Source of the DNA: Archangium sp.
Lineage (GTDB): Bacteria; Myxococcota; Myxococcia; Myxococcales; Myxococcaceae
Assembly: GCA_030681645.1 (NCBI GenBank)
Contig: JAUXRX010000041.1
Coordinates: forward strand, 104,334-168,333
Reading direction: 5' to 3'
DNA: 64,000 nt
Below the pieces are notes generated by a model, which was given only the letters and a program-made list of their open reading frames with translations, was not told the DNA's origin and made no database searches. Made by a program: the position numbers and the translations under genes. Position 1 is the stretch's first letter. Each line of letters starts with the position of its first letter. Below, piece by piece: positions 37,942-45,345 of the stretch.

Positions 37942-38582
37942 ACATCCTCCTCGTCGATGATCACCAGATGATGCGCGATGGTTTGAGAGCGGTGCTGGAA
38001 CGCGAGAGCGATCTCCACGTGAGCGGAGAAGCCGCCGACGGGCGCACCGCCCTCGAGCTGTGCTCGACGCTGCACCCCGACGTGGTGGTGATGGACATCG
38101 GCATGCCGGGCCTCAACGGCATCGAGGCCACGCGCCAGGTCACCGCGCACCACCCGCGCACCAAGGTGGTGGCGCTGTCGATGAACTCCGATCGCCGCTA
38201 CGTGCACGCCATGTTCGAGGCGGGCGCCTGGGCCTACCTGGTGAAGAGCTCGGCGTCGGAAGAGCTGATCCGCGCCATCCGCGCGGTGGCGCACGACGAG
38301 AAGTACGTCAGCCCCACCGTGGCCAGCGCGGTGCTCGACGCCTTCGTGGTCGGCCCCAGGACCACCCAGCGCGATCCGCGCAGCGACCTGAGCCCGCGCG
38401 AGCGCGAGGTGCTGCAGCTGCTGGCCGAAGGTATGACCTCGAAGGAAATTGCTGCTCGCCTCGATCTCGCGGTGTCCACCATCGAGACCCATCGCAAGCA
38501 AATCATGGCCAAACTCGAGCTCCGGTCGGTCGCTGAGCTGACCAAGTTCGCCATTCGTACGGGCATCACCACGCTCGAGTAG
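37938..38582 (+). CDS. NarL/FixJ-family response regulator
   Basis: Predicted 214 residues. Receiver at 1-120 (NILLVDDHQMMRDGLRAVLE, DVVVMDIGMPGLNG with the phospho-Asp, VVALSMNSD, YLVKSSA). LuxR-type helix-turn-helix at about 150-210 (LSPREREVLQLLAEGMTSKE, DLAVSTIETHRKQIMAKL). It overlaps the hybrid kinase gene by 4 bases, so it is the obvious partner of that HisKA_3 kinase. Duplicated 19-bp elements directly downstream may be its targets. Confidence 0.95.
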   Translation: MNILLVDDHQMMRDGLRAVLERESDLHVSGEAADGRTALELCSTLHPDVVVMDIGMPGLNGIEATRQVTAHHPRTKVVALSMNSDRRYVHAMFEAGAWAYLVKSSASEELIRAIRAVAHDEKYVSPTVASAVLDAFVVGPRTTQRDPRSDLSPREREVLQLLAEGMTSKEIAARLDLAVSTIETHRKQIMAKLELRSVAELTKFAIRTGITTLE

Positions 38583-38586
38583 CGCT

Positions 38587-38605
38587 GTCCCCGATGATGG
38601 GGATG
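38587..38605. repeat. 19-bp element, copy 1
   Basis: GTCCCCGAT-GATG-GGGATG. The 15 non-spacer bases are identical to copy 2 at 38789-38807. It is a gapped pseudo-palindrome (TCCC...GGGA) just after the NarL-type regulator gene, suggesting a binding site for a dimeric regulator. Confidence 0.65.
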
Positions 38606-38788
38606 GAAACGGGTGTCAACGTGACTGGTCAGACCAGCCATGTCTGCTGAATCAGACGGTGGTGCGTCTGCTCCAGAGACCTCCTGACCGCGAGAGCGTG
38701 TCGTCCTTTCAAGAGCTTGAGCCTGTCTCGGGGGCGTGGCTCGAGCCAGCGGGCGACTTATAGCGCCACTGCTATTTCAACAGCGCGA

Positions 38789-38807
38789 GTCCCCGATCCT
38801 TGGGATG
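38789..38807. repeat. 19-bp element, copy 2
   Basis: GTCCCCGAT-CCTT-GGGATG, identical outside the 4-base spacer to the copy at 38587. It lies 69 bases upstream of the start of the tandem-HTH regulator at 38876. Confidence 0.65.
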
Positions 38808-38875
38808 CGGTTTCGCAGAAGCTGGGCCACTCTTCCGCAGTCGTCGAAAACCCATGTTCTTCCGGGGGGGAGACC

Positions 38876-39757
38876 ATGAACGCCGCATCAGTGGTGCTGA
38901 TCGATCAGGACGTGACGGCCCGCGCCTGGGCCGCGTCAGCGCTCACTGCGGGCGGGCTCGGGGTGATTGGCTTCGACACGGGCAGAGCCTTCCTCTCTGC
39001 CTCGAGCCCCCCCGGCCCGCCCTGCGCGGTGGTCGACGGCAACCTCCACGACATGACCTGCTCGCAGCTGCAGGCGGAAGCCGTGCGCAGGGGCCTGCGG
39101 GTGCCGCTCGTCTTCCTCGTCGAACACCAGCAGGTGGAGCTGGCGATCTCCCTGCTCAAGTCAGGCGCGGTCGACGTGCTGGTCAAGCCGGTCGACGTCG
39201 ACGAGCTGCGCAGGCGGGTGCACGCGGTGCTCACGGCAGGCGAACGCGCGAAGGCCCACGTGGGCGCGGCCCGCGAGCGCCTGGGCCGCTTGAGCCAGCG
39301 CGAGCTCGAGGTGGTGATGCTGGCCACCAGCGGTCTGTCGAACAAGGACATCGCCGAACACCTCTCGATCAGCTTTCGCACCGTCGAGGTGCACCGCCGC
39401 AACGCCATGCGGAAGACGGGCACGCGTAACGTGGTCGAGCTCACCCACTTCGTGGGCAGCGCCTGGCACGAGGAGCTGACGAACGCCGAGGCAACCGGGC
39501 AACGCCTCGAGGCCCTCACCGATCGCGAGCGCGAGATTCTCCAGCTCGGCAGCGATGGGCTCACCAACAAGGCGATCGCCACCCGGCTGGCCATCAGCGC
39601 GCGCACGGTGGAAGCGCATCGGGGCAATGCAACCCGCAAGGCCGAGAGCGCGGCAGATCTCGAGGAGGGCCCGAGCGCACAGCTCTCCCTGTGGGCTACG
39701 GGCGAACCCGTACGTGCTGATCGAGATTCCGAAGGCCGTCGCAGGACCTTACCCTGA
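38876..39757 (+). CDS. FixJ-like response regulator with two LuxR-type HTH domains
   Basis: Predicted 293 residues; the ATG at 38876 has a GGGGGAG site. Receiver at 1-125 (VVLIDQDVTARAWAAS, CAVVDGNLHDMTC with the phospho-Asp, DVLVKPVDVDEL). A first LuxR/FixJ helix-turn-helix lies at about 140-195 (LSQRELEVVMLATSGLSNKD, RTVEVHRRNAMRK). A second full helix-turn-helix follows at about 215-262 (LTDREREILQLGSDGLTNKA, RTVEAHRGNATRK). Two DNA-binding heads on one receiver is an atypical architecture. No dedicated kinase adjoins it; the hybrid kinase upstream is the nearest. Confidence 0.92.
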   Translation: MNAASVVLIDQDVTARAWAASALTAGGLGVIGFDTGRAFLSASSPPGPPCAVVDGNLHDMTCSQLQAEAVRRGLRVPLVFLVEHQQVELAISLLKSGAVDVLVKPVDVDELRRRVHAVLTAGERAKAHVGAARERLGRLSQRELEVVMLATSGLSNKDIAEHLSISFRTVEVHRRNAMRKTGTRNVVELTHFVGSAWHEELTNAEATGQRLEALTDREREILQLGSDGLTNKAIATRLAISARTVEAHRGNATRKAESAADLEEGPSAQLSLWATGEPVRADRDSEGRRRTLP

Positions 39758-39803
39758 AGGTGTTGCGGGAGCGGTGGGGGCCCGCGCCAGACAGGAGTCA
39801 TCC

Positions 39804-40217
39804 ATGCACCGAAGAGACGCGAGGCTGCTCGTGGTCGACGACAGTCCCTTGTCCCGAGTGGCCACGCACCACGCGCTGCGAGCGCTGGGGTGCAGGGTGA
39901 TCGACGAGGCGGGCGAATACCCGCGCGCGCTGCAGCTGCTGGGCGAACAGCACTACGACCTGGTGATCAGCAACTGGAAGAACGGCGGCCGGGAGCTGCT
40001 GCAGCTGATCCGCCACACGCCCGGGCTGGCGTCGACGCCGGTGGTGATCGCCACGCCGGTGACGGCCGAGGTGGTGGCCGAGGCGTCTGAAGCGGGCGTG
40101 AGCGCGTTCCTGCCGCGGCCCTTCGGGGTGCAGACGCTGGAAGAGGTCTTGCGCATCTTCATCGGCCAACGTTCGCCGGTTGAGCCCGGGCGCGCGTCGA
40201 GTGCCTTCGTTTCCTGA
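39804..40217 (+). CDS. Stand-alone pseudo-receiver (CheY-like, no phospho-acceptor Asp)
   Basis: Predicted 137 residues; ATG with an AGGAG site. It is collinear with the CheY-like protein at 40254: acidic pair in LLVVDDSPLSR, then YDLVISNWKNGG where the partner has YDVVITDWYMPR. The phospho-acceptor Asp is therefore Asn. The conserved Lys is Arg (FLPRPF against FIAKPF). The fold should be kept while phosphorylation is lost, giving a constitutive or decoy receiver. It is 36 bases upstream of the intact copy and probably in the same operon. Confidence 0.9.
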   Translation: MHRRDARLLVVDDSPLSRVATHHALRALGCRVIDEAGEYPRALQLLGEQHYDLVISNWKNGGRELLQLIRHTPGLASTPVVIATPVTAEVVAEASEAGVSAFLPRPFGVQTLEEVLRIFIGQRSPVEPGRASSAFVS

Positions 40218-40253
40218 GGAGCGCAGTTCCATGCAGCAAGGGGGGAAAGAACC

Positions 40254-40688
40254 ATGAACCGAACCAACACCCGTCTTCTCGTCGTCGACGACAGCGTCTC
40301 GATGCGGCACATCATCTGCGACCTGCTGCACGAGCTCGGGTTTCCCGCGGTGGACGAGGCCGGCGACGGCGTGGCCGCGCTCGAGCTGTTCCGGCGCACG
40401 CCCTACGACGTGGTGATCACCGACTGGTACATGCCGCGCTGCGACGGCATCGACCTGCTCCGCGCCATCCGCCACGAGCCGGAGCGCGCCGAGACGCCGG
40501 TGCTGGTGCTCACGGGCCACGTCACCACCGCGCGGGTGGTCGAGGCGATCGAAGCGGGCGCCAACGGGTTCATCGCCAAGCCCTTCGTGGCGCCGTCGCT
40601 GTGCGAGAAGGTGCTGCGCCTGGTGGCGTCGCTGCCGCCGGTGAGCGACTTCGTGCCGTCGATGGCGATGGCTGAGGGCGGCCGATGA
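40254..40688 (+). CDS. CheY-like single-domain response regulator
   Basis: Predicted 144 residues, start with GGGGGG/AAAGA upstream. All receiver residues are present: LLVVDDSVSMRH, YDVVITDWYMPRCDG with the phospho-Asp, VLVLTGHV with Thr, and FIAKPF with Lys. There is no output domain. It overlaps the next gene, a hydrolase-like protein, by ATGA, so the operon reads pseudo-receiver, receiver, inactive hydrolase. Confidence 0.93.
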   Translation: MNRTNTRLLVVDDSVSMRHIICDLLHELGFPAVDEAGDGVAALELFRRTPYDVVITDWYMPRCDGIDLLRAIRHEPERAETPVLVLTGHVTTARVVEAIEAGANGFIAKPFVAPSLCEKVLRLVASLPPVSDFVPSMAMAEGGR

Positions 40689-41398
40689 CGTCGTTGAGCA
40701 CCTGGAGCGTGGCGCACCCGCGCGCGTTGCGCGATCCGCTCCGCTTCATCGACGACGAGCAGGTCGAGGTGCCGGTGGCGCGCGCCAGCCTGGGTGCGGT
40801 CCTGTTCCGGCCGCCCCATGCCCGGGCGTCGGTGATCATCGCGCACCCCAGCGGCATCGCGCGGCTCTCCCGGCTCGAGCGCTTCGTGGCCGGCAGCCTG
40901 GCGCGCGCGGGGTTCACCACGTTGCTGCTCGACCTGCTCACCGAAGACGAGGACGCGGTGCGCGAAGGCGCGCACGCCGACATTCCCCTCCTGGCGGATC
41001 GCCTCCTGGCGGCGGCGCGCTGGATGAGCGAGTCGATGCGCCTGCCCCTGGGCTACTTCGGCGTCGGCCACGGCGCGGCGGCGGCGCTGGTGGCCACGGC
41101 CATCGAACCGAACCGGGTGCTCGGGCTGGTCTCGCGGGGGGGGCGCCCCGACTACGCGGGCGCGTCGCTGCTGCTCACGCGCGTGCCGTCGCTGTTCATC
41201 GTCGACGGCAACGACCCGAAGGAGCTCGCGGCGAACCGCGCGGCGTGCGGCCTGTCACCACGGCGGCGGCTCGACGTGGTGCCGTCGCCGGGCGGCTCGT
41301 TCCTCGAGGGGGAAGCCCTCGATCGCGTCACCGCGTTGAGCGCGGCGTGGTTCGGGCACTGGCTCGACCCGGTGTTCACCCAGCCCGAGTGGGTCTGA
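40685..41398 (+). CDS. Hydrolase-like pseudoenzyme (alpha/beta fold lacking Ser and His)
   Basis: Predicted 237 residues, paralogous to the dienelactone-hydrolase-like protein at 21784. Shared segments are TTLLLDLLTEDEDAVREGAH, LGYFGVGHGAAAAL and GLVSRGGRPDYA. The nucleophile elbow is GVGHG here but GASTG in the paralogue, so the catalytic Ser is absent. The His of VPGATHLFEEPG is also missing (VPSPGGSFLEGEA). The acid position (FIVDGNDPKEL) is kept. It is probably non-catalytic, coupled to the CheY-like protein, and may bind a ligand or a partner. Confidence 0.9.
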   Translation: MTSLSTWSVAHPRALRDPLRFIDDEQVEVPVARASLGAVLFRPPHARASVIIAHPSGIARLSRLERFVAGSLARAGFTTLLLDLLTEDEDAVREGAHADIPLLADRLLAAARWMSESMRLPLGYFGVGHGAAAALVATAIEPNRVLGLVSRGGRPDYAGASLLLTRVPSLFIVDGNDPKELAANRAACGLSPRRRLDVVPSPGGSFLEGEALDRVTALSAAWFGHWLDPVFTQPEWV

Positions 41399-41405
41399 GG
41401 CTGTT

Positions 41406-41448
41406 CTCCCTCTCCCTGCGAAGCGGGGAGAGGGTCGGGGTGAGGGGC
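41406..41448. repeat. Dispersed REP-like element, copy A
   Basis: CCTCTCCCTGCGAAGCGGGG followed by a GAGAGGG / GGGTGAGGGG tail, starting 8 bases after the stop at 41398. It forms a stem-loop (CTCTCCC/GGGGAGAG). Two further copies lie at 51324-51374 and 52274-52315. It could double as a terminator between convergent genes. Confidence 0.8.
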
Positions 41449-41452
41449 CACC

Positions 41453-42799
41453 TCAGAGACCAAACGGCCACGTATCGGGCACTGCGTCGATGGCAGGCTG
41501 ATCCGTGAGCGGGTTGAGCGAGTGGGTCTCGTCGAACCACACGTACTCGTCGAACTGCGTGGGCAGGCTCGCCTCGAAGTAGTGGCTCATCAGCTCGGTG
41601 GCCGGGCGGTACACCACGCCGATGGCCCGCTCGAGGCGGCTGGGGGTGAGCTCCTCGCGCAGCGCCAGCCGCTGGGGCTCGCGCAGCGCCAGCATGAAGG
41701 CCGGCGTGCCGGTGAGGTGAAACAACCGCTCGTAGCTGCCCTGCTGGGCCGGCCGCACCCGCATGCGCTCGACGGGCTCGTCCCACGCGCGGGCGGCGAG
41801 CACGGTGCCGTGATCGGTGCCGAAGCCGACGCTGAAGGCCTTCGCGCCGAAGTGCCGCTTGCACAGGTGCCCCAGGTTGAGCTCGCCGCGCTCGACGTGC
41901 TCGGTCGCGGCCGCGTCGCCCACGTGGGAATTGTGCGCCCACACCACCGCGCGCGAGGCAGGGCCACCCACGCCCAGCAGCGCCTGCAGGGTGTCGAACA
42001 TGTGCTGCTCGCGCAGGTTCCACGACTCGACCGAGCCGTAATACATCACCCGGTAGTAGCGCTCGGCGTTGGCCACCACGCGCGCGTTGCACACGGCGTC
42101 GAAGTAGCGATCGTGATCGTGCTTGCCGTACTCGATGCGCCGCTCGAGCAGCTCTTCCAGTTGCTTGACCACCTCGCCTTCCGCCGCCTCGTATTGCCGG
42201 GTGAGCGGGGCGTGGCCGTAGGCCGCCGGGTCGAACTGCCACTGGGTGAGCAGGCCGTAGCGGGCCCTGGCCACCTCGGCCGCGGCCGGGTCGATGTTCG
42301 CCAGCGCGCGGATCACCTCGGACGCCGAGACGAAGAGGCTGTAGAGGTCGAGCCCGAAGAAGCCGCAGCGCTCGGCGGGGCTGCGCACCTCGGCGTTGTG
42401 CGCGCGCAGCCATTCCATCAGGTCGACCGTCTCGTAGTTGCGCCACAGCCACTGGGGAAAGCGCTCGAACGCGCGCCACGTGCGGGGATCCCTGGGGAGG
42501 TGCCGCACGTGGCGATCGACGCGCGCCGCGTCGGGCCAGTCGGCCTCGGCCGCGATGATGGTGAAGCCCCGGTGCATCACCAGCTCGCGGGTGAGCCGGG
42601 CGCGCCAGCGGTAGAACTCCGAGGTGCCGTGCGTGGCCGCGCCCAGCAACACCACGCGCGCGTCTCCCATGCGCTCGAGGAAACCCGAGACGTCCGCGGT
42701 CTCGATGCCGTCGATGGGCACGTGCACTTCCCGAATGAGCTGCTCCAGGCTGCCGCTGCGCTCGAAGGTGTCCATCCCGCGCTCCACTGCACGCTGCAT
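41453..42799 (-). CDS. Erythromycin-esterase-family protein
   Basis: Predicted 448 residues from 42799; an ATG at 42775 preceded by GGAGCG may be the true start. Family signatures: LLGAATHGTSEFYRWRARLT, IIAAEADWPDAARVDRHVR, VVWAHNSHVGDAAATEH and a C-terminal TQFDEYVWFDETHS. The catalytic His/Glu positions of Ere-type esterases are present. Members in environmental stress clusters are not known to give macrolide resistance, and substrates are undefined. It follows a 75-residue helical protein by 4 bases, in an operon with a sigma-54 element. Confidence 0.9.
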   Translation of the reverse strand: MQRAVERGMDTFERSGSLEQLIREVHVPIDGIETADVSGFLERMGDARVVLLGAATHGTSEFYRWRARLTRELVMHRGFTIIAAEADWPDAARVDRHVRHLPRDPRTWRAFERFPQWLWRNYETVDLMEWLRAHNAEVRSPAERCGFFGLDLYSLFVSASEVIRALANIDPAAAEVARARYGLLTQWQFDPAAYGHAPLTRQYEAAEGEVVKQLEELLERRIEYGKHDHDRYFDAVCNARVVANAERYYRVMYYGSVESWNLREQHMFDTLQALLGVGGPASRAVVWAHNSHVGDAAATEHVERGELNLGHLCKRHFGAKAFSVGFGTDHGTVLAARAWDEPVERMRVRPAQQGSYERLFHLTGTPAFMLALREPQRLALREELTPSRLERAIGVVYRPATELMSHYFEASLPTQFDEYVWFDETHSLNPLTDQPAIDAVPDTWPFGL

Positions 42800-42803
42800 G
42801 CCT

Positions 42804-43031
42804 TCAGCGACGCGCGGGCGACACCTTCGCGGCCAACTCCTGAATGCGCTCGTTCACCCCTTCGTCGCAGAAGCGCTGCACGTCGTGCGTGGCCTCGGCG
42901 TAATCGGTCAGCGCGACCAGCCACGCGCGCAAATTCTCGTTGGTGGGTTGCTGCTCCCTGACCTTCTTGATCCTCCGGTGCGCGTCTTCGAGCCGGCTGG
43001 CGGCTTCATCGAGGTGTTTTCCGAGCGACAT
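42804..43031 (-). CDS. Small helical protein upstream of the esterase
   Basis: Predicted 75 residues, very charged and helical: MSLGKHLDEAASRLEDAHRR, ENLRAWLVALTDYAEATHDV and NERIQELAAKVSPARR. No Cys, signal or membrane segment. It is similar in size and character to the coiled-coil protein at 33494-33748, which likewise has a sigma-54 element above it. Function unknown; perhaps a small partner protein. Confidence 0.72.
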   Translation of the reverse strand: MSLGKHLDEAASRLEDAHRRIKKVREQQPTNENLRAWLVALTDYAEATHDVQRFCDEGVNERIQELAAKVSPARR

Positions 43032-43066
43032 GGCGGGCCCCCTGGCAGTGCTGCACCGGCGTTCGC

Positions 43067-43082
43067 TGCAAAGCCCGCTCCG
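43067..43082 (-). promoter_or_regulatory. Sigma-54 promoter candidate for the esterase operon
   Basis: CGGAGCG-GGCT-TTGCA on the minus strand has a perfect -12 box and exact spacing, with three mismatches around -24. The predicted leader before the ATG at 43031 is 25 nt. Confidence 0.6.
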
Positions 43083-43167
43083 GCGCCGGCCCCGGGCCAT
43101 TTCCGCACGAGTGGACGCGCAGGGTTCGCGCGGGGCGTGGCCCGTGCGCAAGCCCCCGCGGGGCTGC

Positions 43168-43183
43168 TGGCGTACCGAATGCA
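43168..43183 (+). promoter_or_regulatory. Possible -24/-12 element before the gene at 43196
   Basis: TGGCGTA-CCGA-ATGCA has GG-N10-GC spacing and a TGCA end. The ATG lies 14 bases after the -12 C, and no ribosome-binding site is seen before that ATG, which would fit a leaderless transcript. Confidence 0.35.
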
Positions 43184-43195
43184 CGCCACCGCCGC

Positions 43196-44395
43196 ATGAA
43201 CGTCATCAGTGCTCCCGGCACAGGGCTGGATCTTCGCACCCAGCGGGCCGTGCAGTTGATGCAGCGCTTCGCGGAACGCACCGGGCTCAACTCGCGGACC
43301 GAGGGGCCCCGGTATCTGTGGACCGACGCCTTCGCGGTCTGCAACTTCCTCTCCCTGGCGCAGGCCACGAGCGAGACCCACTACCTCGACCTGGCCAGGC
43401 GGCTGGTGAGCGCGGTGCACGCGACGCTCGGCCGGCACCGCAGCGACGACTGGCGCGAGGGCTGGCTCAGCGGGCTCTCCGAGCGGGGGGCGGCCGCGCA
43501 CCCCACCTGGGGCGGCCTGCGCATCGGCAAGCCGCTCCCCGAGCGGAAGTGGGACGACGCGCTCGACGAACACCTCGAATGGGAACGCGATGGCCAGTAC
43601 TTCCACTACCTCACCAGGTGGATGCACGCGCTCGATCAGCTCGCCCGCTTCACCCACCAGGCCCGCTACAACCTCTGGGCGCGCGAGCTGGCGGCGGTCG
43701 CCTTCGCGGCCTTCAGCGTCGAGCCGGGGCACGGCGGCGTGAAGCGGCTGGTGTGGAAGATGAGCATCGACCTCACCCGCCCGCTGGTCGCCTCGATGGG
43801 CCACCACGACGCGCTCGACGGCTTCATCACCTGCGTGCAGCTGCAGTCGACCGCGGCGGCGCTGCAGAGCACGGCCGAAGGCCCCTCGCTGCTGGAAGAG
43901 CGCGCGGGCTTCGAGGCCATGGCCGAGGGCTCGGCGTGGGCGACGACCGACCCACTCGGGCTGGGCTCGTTGCTCAGCGACGCGTACCGGGTGGCCCAGC
44001 TGCAGGCCGAGGGGGCGAAGCTCGACGACGAGCTGTTCGAGACCCTGCTCTCCGCGGCGCTCGACGGGCTCGCCCACTATGCCCACCAGAACGCCCTGGC
44101 GCGCCCCGCGGCCTCACGGCTGGCGTTCCGGGAGCTCGGCCTCGCGGTGGGGCTGCACGCGCTGGAGCGCCTCAGCCGCGACGGCCCCGCCCGCTTCCGC
44201 CCGACCCGCGAGGCGACGCGGCTGCTCGACGCGCTGGCGCCGGCGGTCACCCTGGGCCCGGAGATCGACGCCTTCTGGCTCAAGCCGGAGCACCGCGAGG
44301 CGAGCGCCTGGGCCGAACACCGCGACCTCAACGAGGTGACGCTCGCCACCAGCCTGTGTCCGCAGGGCTACCTCGAGCTCCGCCCGGTGCGCTGA
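43196..44395 (+). CDS. Uncharacterised protein, possibly an alpha/alpha-barrel
   Basis: Predicted 399 residues, soluble, mostly helical. Repeating helix pairs (ALDEHLEWERDGQYFHYLTR, WMHALDQLARFTHQARYNLW) suggest an (alpha/alpha)6-barrel like six-hairpin glycosidases, but no catalytic signature is sure. Other stretches are YLWTDAFAVCNFLSLAQA near the start and FWLKPEHREASAWAEHRDLN near the end. There is no ribosome-binding site before the ATG. It is divergent from the esterase operon and runs towards a CheY-like gene. Its place in the island suggests a stress-induced metabolic role. Confidence 0.83.
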   Translation: MNVISAPGTGLDLRTQRAVQLMQRFAERTGLNSRTEGPRYLWTDAFAVCNFLSLAQATSETHYLDLARRLVSAVHATLGRHRSDDWREGWLSGLSERGAAAHPTWGGLRIGKPLPERKWDDALDEHLEWERDGQYFHYLTRWMHALDQLARFTHQARYNLWARELAAVAFAAFSVEPGHGGVKRLVWKMSIDLTRPLVASMGHHDALDGFITCVQLQSTAAALQSTAEGPSLLEERAGFEAMAEGSAWATTDPLGLGSLLSDAYRVAQLQAEGAKLDDELFETLLSAALDGLAHYAHQNALARPAASRLAFRELGLAVGLHALERLSRDGPARFRPTREATRLLDALAPAVTLGPEIDAFWLKPEHREASAWAEHRDLNEVTLATSLCPQGYLELRPVR

Positions 44396-44399
44396 GGCA

Positions 44400-44415
44400 G
44401 GGCATACGCGATGCA
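44400..44415 (+). promoter_or_regulatory. Possible -24/-12 element before the receiver at 44428
   Basis: GGGCATA-CGCG-ATGCA with GG-N10-GC spacing. The ATG lies 14 bases after the -12 C, the same arrangement as at 43168, and again no ribosome-binding site precedes it. Confidence 0.3.
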
Positions 44416-44427
44416 CTGCCCACGGGC

Positions 44428-44835
44428 ATGCCTGGAGAAGTGCTGAGCACGCCGCCGCGGCGCCTGAGAGTGGCCCTCGCCGAAGACGACGACGACCAGC
44501 GCCAGGCGCTCGACGCGGCGCTCACGAGCGAGGGCTTCGAGGTGGTGTCCTTCGAAGACGGCGCAGAGCTGCTCGACTTCTTCGAGCTGGCGAGCACGCG
44601 CGCCGCCGACGTGATCATCGCCGACCTCAACATGCCCGGCCGCTCGGGCCTCGACGGGCTGGAGCGCGCCCGGGCCCGCGGGGTCACCGCGCCCATCTTC
44701 GTGGTCACCGGCGAGAGCAGCGAAGACCTCCGCGCGCGCGTGATGCGCCTGGGCAACGCGCTCTACCTGCACAAGCCCATCGACGCGGGGCGCCTCGCAG
44801 AGGCGATCTACCGGGTGGCGGCGCTCGGCCCCTGA
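44428..44835 (+). CDS. CheY-like response regulator
   Basis: Predicted 135 residues. Receiver with RVALAEDDDDQRQALDAAL, DVIIADLNMPGRSGLDGL (phospho-Asp), IFVVTGESSEDL (Thr) and LYLHKPIDAG (Lys). No output domain. The start is not preceded by a recognisable ribosome-binding site; a GTG a few codons later is an alternative. Its end overlaps the sigma-54-like element of the following CBS gene. Confidence 0.88.
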   Translation: MPGEVLSTPPRRLRVALAEDDDDQRQALDAALTSEGFEVVSFEDGAELLDFFELASTRAADVIIADLNMPGRSGLDGLERARARGVTAPIFVVTGESSEDLRARVMRLGNALYLHKPIDAGRLAEAIYRVAALGP

Positions 44836-44841
44836 GTTGCA
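44826..44841 (+). promoter_or_regulatory. Sigma-54 promoter candidate for the CBS gene at 44874
   Basis: CGGCCCC-TGAG-TTGCA has a perfect -12 box and exact spacing. It spans the stop codon of the preceding receiver gene. The predicted leader to the ATG at 44874 is 22 nt. Confidence 0.55.
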
Positions 44842-44873
44842 CCAGCGAAGCCCCCACCGCCCCGGAGGCCGCC

Positions 44874-45317
44874 ATGAAGTGCAAAGACGTGATGCTGACG
44901 CTGGTTTTCAAGTGCAACCTGAAGAGCTCCATCATCGAGTGCGCGCAGTTGATGCGCGACGAACACCTGGGCTTCGTGCCGGTGCTCGACGAGGAGCTCT
45001 CGGTGGTGGGCGTGGTGACCGATCGCGACATCGCCCTTCGGGTGGTGGCCGAGCAGCGCGATCCGGCCACGCCGGTGAGCGCGATCATGAGCACGGCGCC
45101 GTTCCTCACCTGCGCGCCCGATGACGACCTTCACGAGCTCGAGGAGCGGATGGCGAGGTCGAAGAAGGGGCGCGCGCTGGTGAGGGCCCGTGATGGCTCG
45201 TTGCTGGGCATCATCAGCCTCTCGGACATCGCGCAGCGCGAGCGCTCGGCCGCGCGCACCGGCAAGCTGCTCAGAGAGGTGACGCGCCGGGAGTCGGTGT
45301 CGATCATTCGGCAATAG
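44874..45317 (+). CDS. CBS-domain protein
   Basis: Predicted 147 residues with a GGAGG site before the ATG. Two CBS motifs: SSIIECAQLMRDEHLGFVPV with VVGVVTDRDIALRVV, and DDLHELEERMARSKKGRALV with LLGIISLSDIAQRER. An early CKDVMLTLVFKCN carries two Cys residues that the other two CBS proteins here lack, so a redox or metal input is possible. The C-terminal tail (LLREVTRRESVSIIRQ) is basic. A single Bateman module should bind adenine nucleotides. Confidence 0.92.
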   Translation: MKCKDVMLTLVFKCNLKSSIIECAQLMRDEHLGFVPVLDEELSVVGVVTDRDIALRVVAEQRDPATPVSAIMSTAPFLTCAPDDDLHELEERMARSKKGRALVRARDGSLLGIISLSDIAQRERSAARTGKLLREVTRRESVSIIRQ

Positions 45318-45318
45318 C

Positions 45319-45342
45319 CGCCTGGACTCCCCTCGGCGGCCT
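45319..45342. terminator. Short hairpin between convergent genes
   Basis: GCCGCC and GGCGGC can pair around a 12-base loop in the gap between the CBS gene and the convergent PfpI gene. No T-run follows, so a termination role is weakly supported. Confidence 0.3.
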
Positions 45343-45345
45343 GCT

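Noticed and set aside
41453..42799. Erythromycin resistance gene.
   Set aside because: It belongs to the esterase family, but its island context and the broad distribution of such homologues do not support a resistance role.
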